Source of the DNA: Acidobacteriota bacterium
GTDB taxonomy: Bacteria > Acidobacteriota > Aminicenantia > UBA2199
Assembly (NCBI GenBank): GCA_021817755.1
Contig: JAKAGC010000356.1
Span: forward strand, 1 to 5,263
DNA length: 5,263 bases
Reading direction: 5' to 3'
Part shown: positions 1-5,263 of the stretch, one piece after another
Layout of the letters: each line of letters begins with the position of its first letter
Position numbering within the stretch: position 1 is the first letter of the stretch
Program-made: the position numbers and the translations under genes
Notes under the pieces: generated by a model
What the model saw: only the letters and a program-made list of their open reading frames with translations
The model's database searches: none
What the model was told of the DNA's origin: nothing

Positions 1-1202
1 TAAAAATAACCTCGCACTCTGTCAAATGCCACCGCTCCCAAATGCGACTTTTGCTGAGATGATTTTACATTGTAAAGATATGAATCCACATCCATCGTTG
101 CGTACGGTTGTGGTTCCCACGGCTGTTTTTTCCCATTGGCAACATCCGCCAAGTCACTCGGATCATAAAAAATAAACTGCCCTTTAAATCCCGTTGACCA
201 CCACCCTCGCACATCATTCGGAGGATCAGGAATCGGAGGATAAGGTGGTTCATCCGGCCATACCACTCCATTGGCAAATCCATACCAACAATTTCCCGTT
301 CCCTTTGTCCCTACAAACACAACCGCGGATTTTGTTCCTGCTGTAATCCACTCTCCTCCCGACCATTCATCAGAATGATGATAATCCTTCATTGTATGCG
401 GTTCAGTAGTATAATCCAGTGTGGATGTATACTGAAGCAAAACCGTATAATCCAACAATGTCCCGGAAACCGGTGGATTTCCCTCATTCCAGGGACCAAT
501 TGCATATAAAGAAGGCCCCTCACCCGACCATCCCCCATCTCGAAAACGACCCGTTGCCAGATATTTTCCCGGTGTATTCAGACTCGCCCAGGACACTGGA
601 ATTTCAAATAAGTAATCAGCCGTACTATAAGGCGAAACTCCATTAAGCCGCCACATTCCCGCTACATTAGGATGCGATAAATCCAGATCACACCACCCAT
701 GCGTCAAATAATTCAAATCATCTTGAAGATGTTGACTCCTGCAAAAATAAAGTTTCGCTTTATCCTGGGAACCCTGAGCCGGTAAATACGCAATATCCGT
801 ACGCGGCATTTCTAATTGTCCCACTTTCATAATATCATGAAAACCCTGCAAGGTATATGCTGTATTTAACTCTTCCACCCGCTTTTGTGAAGAAATCACA
901 GGTACAGGTATCGAAACCTCAGAGACCTGTTGTTCCCAATCATGCCCCACAGCAAATAATGAACCTGGAAACGAATCTATTACATCTGTCGGATCCCCGT
1001 GAGGATAATAAGTCATTCCTGTTCCCCCATACAACCAACTCTTTACAATAGAGCCTTCCTCACCCTGCGGTAACCGGAATGCGCCTATGTATTTGAAATC
1101 CGACGGTTGTAGCCGATTCTCAGAAGAATTCTTTTCACCTATGCTGTCTGGTTGAATATATAAAATCGACACCATTAAGAAAAGTAAGATGATTTTATTC
1201 AT
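1..1202 (-). CDS. Uncharacterised exported protein, 3' end beyond the left edge
   Basis: This reading frame stays open for 400 codons from an ATG at 1202-1200 to the left edge, so the C-terminus is missing. The start is supported by GGGAG (1213-1209) six bases upstream. Residues 3-16 (a Lys, then IILLFLMVSILYI) look like a signal peptide, so the product is probably exported; no lipobox is seen. Conserved-looking blocks are YIGAFRLP (38-45), GGTGMTYYPHGDP (59-71), FPGSLFAVGHDW (78-89), GRFRDGGWSGEGPSLYA (218-234), a proline-rich stretch PDEPPYPPIPDPP (316-328) and FIFYDPSDLADVANG (343-357). The many Gly/Trp/Tyr-rich short blocks suggest an all-beta or propeller-like secreted fold, which is inference only. 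I do not recognise a named family and see no catalytic motif. By eye its GC content is higher than that of the kinase gene further right. It probably has its own promoter at 1276-1303. Confidence 0.85.
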   Translation of the reverse strand, partial: MNKIILLFLMVSILYIQPDSIGEKNSSENRLQPSDFKYIGAFRLPQGEEGSIVKSWLYGGTGMTYYPHGDPTDVIDSFPGSLFAVGHDWEQQVSEVSIPVPVISSQKRVEELNTAYTLQGFHDIMKVGQLEMPRTDIAYLPAQGSQDKAKLYFCRSQHLQDDLNYLTHGWCDLDLSHPNVAGMWRLNGVSPYSTADYLFEIPVSWASLNTPGKYLATGRFRDGGWSGEGPSLYAIGPWNEGNPPVSGTLLDYTVLLQYTSTLDYTTEPHTMKDYHHSDEWSGGEWITAGTKSAVVFVGTKGTGNCWYGFANGVVWPDEPPYPPIPDPPNDVRGWWSTGFKGQFIFYDPSDLADVANGKKQPWEPQPYATMDVDSYLYNVKSSQQKSHLGAVAFDRVRGYF

Positions 1203-1217
1203 ATCTTTCTCCCATAG

Positions 1218-1250
1218 ATGTATGAACAGACCAATCTGTCAGGCATACAT
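1218..1250 (-). promoter_or_regulatory. 5' UTR hairpin just upstream of the gene 1 ribosome binding site
   Basis: On the minus strand, ATGTATG (1250-1244) pairs with CATACAT (1224-1218), and inside it ACAGA (1239-1235) pairs with TCTGT (1230-1226) around a TTGG loop. A small asymmetric internal loop separates the two helices. The hairpin ends about five bases before the GGGAG Shine-Dalgarno of gene 1, so it lies inside the predicted leader. It could tune translation or mRNA stability, or be the half-sites of a DNA-binding protein. It matches no riboswitch class I know. The pairing is plain in the sequence; the role is inference. Confidence 0.5.
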
Positions 1251-1275
1251 TTTTTCCATGTGTCATAATGAAAGT

Positions 1276-1303
1276 ATTATAATATAAAAATACTTTTTTT
1301 CAA
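1276..1303 (-). promoter_or_regulatory. Sigma70-like promoter for gene 1
   Basis: Reading the minus strand, TTGAAA (1303-1298) is followed after 16 bases by a perfect TATAAT (1281-1276). Transcription would start near position 1269 and give a leader of about 65 bases that contains the hairpin at 1218-1250. The promoter lies directly downstream of the GC-rich hairpin that follows the peptidase gene, which fits a separate transcription unit for gene 1. The surrounding sequence is AT-rich, so chance resemblance is possible, but both hexamers and the spacing are good. Confidence 0.55.
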
Positions 1304-1307
1304 TGTA

Positions 1308-1347
1308 CGGGGGGCTTTTTTACAAAACCGCCCCCCTTAACCCCCCG
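1308..1347 (-). terminator. GC-rich hairpin after the peptidase gene, possible terminator
   Basis: A run of six G (1309-1314) can pair with either of two runs of six C (1331-1336 or 1341-1346). The inner stem is GGGGGGC (1309-1315) with GCCCCCC (1330-1336); the outer is CGGGGGG (1308-1314) with CCCCCCG (1341-1347). The element begins 27 bases past the peptidase stop codon and just before the gene 1 promoter, the expected place for a terminator. There is no clean T-run right after the stem on the minus strand; T-runs flank it instead (1353-1358 on the plus strand, and within the loop). The terminator role is therefore probable but not classical. Confidence 0.4.
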
Positions 1348-1374
1348 AAAAATTTTTTACTAATGTAATTTATA

Positions 1375-2817
1375 TTAGCGGTCAGCCCATCGATACGCTG
1401 CAATGAACACGAGTCGAGATGCATCTGCCATTATTTCTGGGTTGATCCGGTAAATGTTTTCATCGGATTTATGATAATTTAAATGCGGTCCATTTGAGTA
1501 TAGATTCGCACAGATAGCACCTTTTAAGTAAAATGGTGCAAAATCGGAAGACCTCACCCCTATCTCTTTCAAATAATGGACATCGGAAAGAGTATAAAGC
1601 GTCTCATTTGCTTCTCTAAGGTTTTTTTCAAATTGAGGCGGATTCGCATTCAAACCACAACCTACACGATCACCCTCCCCTACCATATCAAAATTAAACA
1701 TTGAATCGATTTTCGTAAATTGTGAAGGAAAGTGTTCAGCCATATATGAAGAGCCTTCCAATCCGAGTTCTTCACCACCAAATAAAGCAAAAACCACCGA
1801 ACGACGAGGTCGAGTTTTCATTTTAGAGAAGGCGTAGGCGATTTCCATCACAACCGCACTTCCACTGGCGTTATCATCAGCCCCCGGAAACATCAATCCC
1901 ATATGAGTACCGCAATGATCCAGATGCGCCCCAATAATAACACATTCCTTTTTCAGTTCAGGATCACTTCCTTCTATAAATCCAATTACATTGTACCCTA
2001 TTCCATCAGGGAAATTACGAGATTGAACACGATAATCCACAACTGCATTTAACGAAAACGATTGCGGTTTTTTAGTGTTTCTTAATTTATCTTCCATTAA
2101 AGAAGCATTTATTCCCTTCTCTTTCAATAACCGATCCGCAGCCGCATAACTAATCAACGCTGGTGTAAATCCTTTAATAAAATCACCGTTAGGATTCGCC
2201 TGAGGATCCGGATAAATATATATTAATCCCACTGCCCCTAATTCTTTTGCTACCTGCATTCGGTGCCGGTGCTGATCGTGATCTGTAAATCTCCTATCGA
2301 AACGATCCGGTACACCACGGAAGCATAATACAAATTTCCCTTTCACATCAATACCGGCATAATCATCATAACCAAGCTCAGGAGCCTTGATTCCCCACCC
2401 TGCAAAGACTACAGGTGCTTTATTACTACCGCTATCACTATAAAGAAGCGGCATAAAATCTTTTTCTACTGTAAGAGGAAATGAATTTCCATCCGCATAG
2501 ATGGTCATTTCTGCTTTATCGATAATTACATAAGGAGATTGATACGCTTGCAGGTATCCATCCTCATTTTCATACGGCTTAAGTCCCCATTTTTTAAAAT
2601 AATCGGCAACCCATCTTGCCGCGGCTGTATATCCTTCATGCCCTGTTAAACGACCAGCAAAACGTGAGGACGAAAGCTCTTTACAAAAATTATAGGTATC
2701 CACAGACTCGATTGCATTAATCCCATCATCCAACTTTGCATTAGATTTTTCACCGGGAAAACAATATACTACTGAAATAATAATAAATACGACAGAAAGA
2801 AATTTTACTGCTTTCAT
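1375..2817 (-). CDS. Secreted M28-family zinc peptidase with PA domain
   Basis: The 480-residue product is a predicted exported metallopeptidase that would remove N-terminal residues from peptides using two zinc ions. A signal peptide covers about residues 1-27 (FLSVVFIIISVVYC core); Cys19 is preceded by Tyr, a poor lipobox, so a soluble periplasmic or secreted form is likelier. An N-terminal M28 region (about 40-95, with FAGRLTGHEGY at 53-63) is followed by a PA domain (about 120-240, VVFAGWGIKAPELGYDDYAG at 136-155). The catalytic domain has H298 and D300 (GAHLDH), D315 (GADDNASG), the Glu pair E349/E350 (GGEELGLEGS), D377 (FNFDMVGEG) and H449 (NYHKSDEN). These match the metal ligands, catalytic Glu and its Asp partner of the family, so it looks active. 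Substrate specificity cannot be read. AAGGAG (2828-2823) lies five bases before the ATG. It follows the kinase gene by 68 bases with no terminator seen; a TATAAT at 2869-2864 lacks a matching -35 box. Confidence 0.93.
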   Translation of the reverse strand: MKAVKFLSVVFIIISVVYCFPGEKSNAKLDDGINAIESVDTYNFCKELSSSRFAGRLTGHEGYTAAARWVADYFKKWGLKPYENEDGYLQAYQSPYVIIDKAEMTIYADGNSFPLTVEKDFMPLLYSDSGSNKAPVVFAGWGIKAPELGYDDYAGIDVKGKFVLCFRGVPDRFDRRFTDHDQHRHRMQVAKELGAVGLIYIYPDPQANPNGDFIKGFTPALISYAAADRLLKEKGINASLMEDKLRNTKKPQSFSLNAVVDYRVQSRNFPDGIGYNVIGFIEGSDPELKKECVIIGAHLDHCGTHMGLMFPGADDNASGSAVVMEIAYAFSKMKTRPRRSVVFALFGGEELGLEGSSYMAEHFPSQFTKIDSMFNFDMVGEGDRVGCGLNANPPQFEKNLREANETLYTLSDVHYLKEIGVRSSDFAPFYLKGAICANLYSNGPHLNYHKSDENIYRINPEIMADASRLVFIAAYRWADR

Positions 2818-2885
2818 AATAACTCCTTAATAAATTAAATTCAGACATCTTAGCATATTTTGAATTATATTTGAAGAGAAGGATT

Positions 2886-4667
2886 TTAATTACTTAAATC
2901 AGATACATAAGCAGGTATATAAAGTGTTACGGTAGTCCCCCGGTCAGGTTCGGATTCTACAGCGATATGTCCTTCATGTTTTTTAAGAATTGAAAAGCAT
3001 ATCGTTAATCCTAACCCCATTCCTTTTTGATTCACTTTATTTTTCGTTGAAAAGTATGGATCAAAGATTTTATCCAGGTAATTGACCGGAATACCGATAC
3101 CATTATCTTGAATCGAAATTTTTACATACCAACCTCTATTTAAAAGCATTTTATTTCCTGATTCAATGAAGCAATTCTCAGAATGAATAAAAATCAAACC
3201 ACCCGAAGGTATTGCCTCTACAGCATTAAGCAGGATATTATCTAAAACTTGCGATAACTGATCTTGATCCCCATATACTTCTAAAAGCTCCTGTGTATGA
3301 GTAATATTGCATTGAATATTCATTGCAGGTGAAATTGCATTACATAAATTATCAAGAAGAGGAATTATATTCAACCTTTCTTTATTCAGCCATCCCCCAG
3401 GAGAAAAAGTTAGAAATTTTTTTGCAAGCTCAACCGCTTTCATAGTAGCTTTTTCGGATTTGAGAAGGTATTTGTAAGATTGCTCATCCTCGGAAGCCAT
3501 CGAAATAGCAAGAGATATGTTTCCAATGACTGCAGAAAGCAAATTATTAAAATCATGCGCAATTCCACCTGCAAGAATACCAAGTGATTCCAGTTTTTTT
3601 ATTTTAAAAATTTCTTCCTCCAGTTTCTTTTGCTCAGAAATATCACTTGCTACACATACAATTCCATCCGGAGCGCCTGTATTATTCTTTAGTAACGAAC
3701 AGGAAAAAGAGACAGGAATGATTTCCCCTTCTTTCGATTTAAAAAGAAGTTCTGTATTCTTTATGTTTCTTCTACCAATAATTTTATTTAAAATTCCTTT
3801 TTTTGCTTCTTTATCATCAAATAATATATCTACAGAGACTCCCTGAAGTTCCATTTCTTCATACCCTAAAAGTGAAAGAGTTGAACGGTTAACCGTACTA
3901 ATTATACCTTGACAATCCAGAATAATTAGGCATTCTTGCATAGTAGAAATAATATTATCTGCTGCTGACGCAGGGGTTATCGTTAGAAATTTGTACTTGA
4001 TAATCGCATAAACTGAACCTATTGCCCACGCAATACCAACAGTATCTGCTATATTCGGAATAAAATGGACATTAATTATTGGAAATATCATATCCACCAT
4101 TCCACCAAAGACAAGACTAAGTAATGTAATTTGAAAAACTAATTTAGCCTGTTTATTTAATTCCGGTTTTCTCTTGTCTTTGGATAACCGATAAAAAATA
4201 CAAAGCCCCGCCCCCATAAAAATAACAATATAGATTAAAAGAATAATTGGCCAGACACTTTCACCAAAAAAAGGTTTCCAGCCATAATCAGTTTTAAAAA
4301 AATCGACAAACAATTTTCCGGACCATTGGGCAAATAATAAAATTATGGGTATTACTATCATCCCCAATACTACCCAGGACTTTTTTAAAACATCTCTCTT
4401 CTCAGCAAAGACCAAGGAAAACCAAAGAAATAAAGAGCTGAAACCAACCCAGCCCAAAGCCCCAATATTCGCCCATATTATAGCAGTTTCACGAGTCGAC
4501 AATGGATTATGGATAAATACCATCGACAGACTCCATATAGCAAAGCATAGAAGAAATAATGCGCATATACGATTTAAAGTACCTTTCGGATTCCTTAAAA
4601 GAATAACAATTCCAAGAGTAAGGTACATAAAAATATTGAAAGTATGAATATAGGGTAAGAAAGTCAT
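2886..4667 (-). CDS. Seven-transmembrane PAS sensor histidine kinase
   Basis: This 593-residue membrane sensor would autophosphorylate a histidine and pass the phosphate to a response regulator. Seven hydrophobic segments lie at about residues 8-24, 31-51, 62-86, 98-114, 138-158, 176-198 and 203-224, the layout of the histidine-kinase 7TM N-terminal region. A PAS domain follows (about 236-343), ending in the usual DISEQKKLEEEI linker. The HisKA helix carries H371 in LAGGIAHDFNNLLSAVIGN (365-383). The ATPase part has an N-box (DNILLNAVEAI, N477 and N481), G1 (DNGIGIP, 521-527), F-box (FDPYFSTK, 535-542) and G2 (KGMGLGL, 548-554). All key residues are present and there is no attached receiver domain. 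The signal is unknown; 7TM and PAS sensors sense diverse small ligands or redox state. GGAGG (4678-4674) lies six bases before the ATG. No response regulator gene is in the window. It diverges from the RiPP precursor gene and precedes the M28 peptidase gene. Confidence 0.95.
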   Translation of the reverse strand: MTFLPYIHTFNIFMYLTLGIVILLRNPKGTLNRICALFLLCFAIWSLSMVFIHNPLSTRETAIIWANIGALGWVGFSSLFLWFSLVFAEKRDVLKKSWVVLGMIVIPIILLFAQWSGKLFVDFFKTDYGWKPFFGESVWPIILLIYIVIFMGAGLCIFYRLSKDKRKPELNKQAKLVFQITLLSLVFGGMVDMIFPIINVHFIPNIADTVGIAWAIGSVYAIIKYKFLTITPASAADNIISTMQECLIILDCQGIISTVNRSTLSLLGYEEMELQGVSVDILFDDKEAKKGILNKIIGRRNIKNTELLFKSKEGEIIPVSFSCSLLKNNTGAPDGIVCVASDISEQKKLEEEIFKIKKLESLGILAGGIAHDFNNLLSAVIGNISLAISMASEDEQSYKYLLKSEKATMKAVELAKKFLTFSPGGWLNKERLNIIPLLDNLCNAISPAMNIQCNITHTQELLEVYGDQDQLSQVLDNILLNAVEAIPSGGLIFIHSENCFIESGNKMLLNRGWYVKISIQDNGIGIPVNYLDKIFDPYFSTKNKVNQKGMGLGLTICFSILKKHEGHIAVESEPDRGTTVTLYIPAYVSDLSN

Positions 4668-4967
4668 TGGCCCCCTCCATTCAAAAAGGCATACTTTCCA
4701 CTTATGAAGTCATACAGGCCACACATATAAAAAAATCCCATAAAAAATTTCCTCCGGGTCAAGATTCTACCCAATACTTTAATACCACAAATACCTATAA
4801 ATTTCAATCCCTTATACTTAATCATAATGCTTGAATTCAGTAACAATCTCTTTATAAATAGAAAAAATTTTGAAACCTATTCTAAATTTATTACGTATAA
4901 AGTATCTAAAAAGGATTAAAAGTGAGAAGTGTAATGTAAAAAATTTAAAATATAGGAGAAAAATCAC
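4668..4967. other. AT-rich divergent intergenic region between kinase and precursor genes
   Basis: These 300 bases separate the divergent kinase and precursor genes and must hold the promoters of both unless transcription comes from outside. I see no tRNA or recognisable riboswitch. For the kinase side there is a candidate TTGAAA (4807-4802), 17 bases, TATTAA (4784-4779) on the minus strand. On the plus side TATAAA (4896-4901) could be a -10 box, but the nearest TTGAAA (4870-4875) is 20 bases away, which is too far. A seven-base inverted repeat, CTTTATA (4850-4856) and TATAAAG (4896-4902), with inner arms AATAG (4857-4861) and CTATT (4877-4881), lies in the middle. A 60-codon minus-strand open frame here is judged non-coding. 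Confidence 0.6.
4779..4807 (-). promoter_or_regulatory. Candidate promoter for the histidine kinase gene
   Basis: On the minus strand TTGAAA (4807-4802) is followed after 17 bases by TATTAA (4784-4779), which shares four of six bases with the -10 consensus. It would give a leader of roughly 100 bases before the kinase ATG. The region is so rich in A and T that such a match can arise by chance, so this is only the best candidate. Confidence 0.25.
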
Positions 4968-5180
4968 ATGAAAACCAAAAAAATTTCAAAGAAACTCAAA
5001 CTGAACAAGCAGACAATGTCTAACCTGAATGGAGTTGAGATGACCCAACTTCTCGGAGGAGCGACACTTACATGCCCGACCCTCTATTGTACGGACATGG
5101 AAACGATGTGTGGAGATACCTGCCTTCCTAAATGTACAGCTATTGAAACAGTTTGTGACATTTTTTGTATTCAGCCTTAA
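4968..5180 (+). CDS. RiPP precursor peptide, class I lanthipeptide type
   Basis: The 70-residue product reads as a leader plus core rather than an enzyme. Leader residues 1-31 contain KKLKLNKQTMSNLNGVEM (8-25) and end in LLGG (28-31). This resembles the leader consensus of class I lanthipeptide precursors best known from Bacteroidota (K-K-L-x-L-x-K-x-T-I-x-x-L), with a Gly-Gly cleavage site for a peptidase-containing transporter. The 39-residue core (32-70) has seven Cys (36, 41, 48, 52, 56, 63, 67), eight Thr and no Ser; several Cys follow a Thr at one to three residues, as needed for methyllanthionine rings made by a LanB-type dehydratase and LanC-type cyclase. The core holds two similar units (35-52 and 51-67). 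AGGAGA (4954-4959) precedes the ATG. No modification or transport gene is visible here. It could instead be another Gly-Gly-leader RiPP or a disulfide-bonded bacteriocin-like peptide, so the lanthipeptide call is likely, not certain. Confidence 0.78.
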   Translation: MKTKKISKKLKLNKQTMSNLNGVEMTQLLGGATLTCPTLYCTDMETMCGDTCLPKCTAIETVCDIFCIQP

Positions 5181-5191
5181 GGTAATGGTAA

Positions 5192-5208
5192 TTTAATTAC
5201 TAATTAAA
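5192..5208 (+). repeat. Short AT-only inverted repeat after the precursor gene
   Basis: TTTAATTA (5192-5199) and TAATTAAA (5201-5208) form a perfect eight-base inverted repeat around one base, 11 bases after the precursor stop. It contains no G or C in the stem and no following T-run, so it would be a weak terminator at best. Such repeats are common by chance in AT-rich DNA. Confidence 0.3.
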
Positions 5209-5229
5209 ATTCACACGGCGCCATACCGA

Positions 5230-5263
5230 ATGAAGTTCTTTATTTTGATTTATTTAATTTTGG
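5230..5263 (+). CDS. Possible start of a further gene, cut by the right edge
   Basis: An ATG at 5230 opens a frame that stays open to the edge and begins MKFFILIYLIL, a charged residue followed by a hydrophobic run as in a signal peptide or first membrane segment. It lies 49 bases after the precursor stop on the same strand, a plausible operon position. No Shine-Dalgarno is visible before it, unlike the other genes here, and only 11 codons are available, so chance is quite possible. No function can be assigned. Confidence 0.25.
   Translation, partial: MKFFILIYLIL

Noticed and set aside
65..1051. Open frames at 65-283 (minus), 419-646 (plus) and 857-1051 (plus).
   Set aside because: All lie inside the continuous 400-codon minus-strand frame of gene 1 in other frames and show no motifs or ribosome binding sites.
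1309..1346. G-quadruplex formed by the two G-runs on the minus strand.
   Set aside because: Only two long G-runs are present where four are needed in a normal single-strand quadruplex, and the complementary partner run makes a duplex hairpin far more likely.
2760..2765. Possible lipoprotein cleavage Cys (Cys19) in the M28 peptidase signal peptide.
   Set aside because: The residue before the Cys is Tyr, not Gly, Ala or Ser, so the lipobox is poor; a normal signal peptide with cleavage near residue 27 fits better.
2864..2869. TATAAT on the minus strand between the kinase and peptidase genes, a possible peptidase promoter.
   Set aside because: There is no -35-like hexamer 15-19 bases upstream and no extended -10 TG, and the region is AT-rich, so it is not listed as a promoter.
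3517..4647. Plus-strand open frames at 3517-3846 and 4345-4647.
   Set aside because: They are antisense shadows of the histidine kinase, whose domains are unmistakable along the whole length.
4668..4735. Riboswitch-like fold in the kinase leader (minus-strand GGC...GCC with an inner ACTT/AAGT stem).
   Set aside because: The helices are only three to four pairs with poor stacking, and no conserved riboswitch core was recognised.
4664..4846. Minus-strand open frame of 60 codons that ends in an ATGA overlap with the kinase start.
   Set aside because: It needs a TTG start with no properly spaced Shine-Dalgarno (its internal ATG also lacks one), and its composition looks like translated AT-rich noise. 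The last codons are simply the kinase ribosome binding site read in another frame. Translational coupling cannot be excluded, but the evidence is too thin.

Overview
The window is bacterial and AT-rich, most strongly so in its right half. It carries three long genes on the minus strand and one short gene on the plus strand near the right edge. All four starts have clear Shine-Dalgarno sequences (GGGAG, AAGGAG, GGAGG, AGGAG), and one gap holds a sigma70-like promoter (TTGAAA, 16 bases, TATAAT). These signals do not suit a typical Bacteroidota genome, although the leader of the small peptide is of a type well known from that phylum. The signal peptides, secreted peptidase and lanthipeptide-type precursor fit a Gram-negative-type, probably uncultured lineage. 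The phylum cannot be fixed from this window.

Layout from left to right. (1) Positions 1-1202, minus strand: a 400-codon open frame that runs off the left edge, encoding an uncharacterised exported protein. (2) Positions 1203-1374: a gap with a six-G/six-C hairpin element, a good promoter for gene 1, and a long 5' UTR hairpin just before its ribosome binding site. (3) Positions 1375-2817, minus: a secreted zinc peptidase of family M28 with a PA domain; all expected metal and catalytic residues are visible. (4) Positions 2886-4667, minus: a membrane histidine kinase with seven transmembrane segments, a PAS domain and a complete HisKA/HATPase core, with no response regulator nearby. (5) Positions 4668-4967: a very AT-rich divergent intergenic region. 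(6) Positions 4968-5180, plus: a 70-residue RiPP precursor with a class I lanthipeptide-type leader, a Gly-Gly end and a Cys/Thr-rich core built of two similar units. (7) Positions 5181-5263: a short AT-rich inverted repeat and, possibly, the first codons of another gene.

The kinase and the peptidase are 68 bases apart on the same strand with no terminator between them, so they may be co-transcribed. The peptidase and gene 1 are separated by the hairpin and a promoter, so gene 1 is probably its own unit. The precursor diverges from the kinase. Its modification enzymes (LanB-type dehydratase, LanC-type cyclase, Gly-Gly-cleaving transporter) are not in the window and, if present, should lie to the right or elsewhere. 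The most interesting item is this precursor and its duplicated core; whether the divergent kinase controls it is only a hypothesis.
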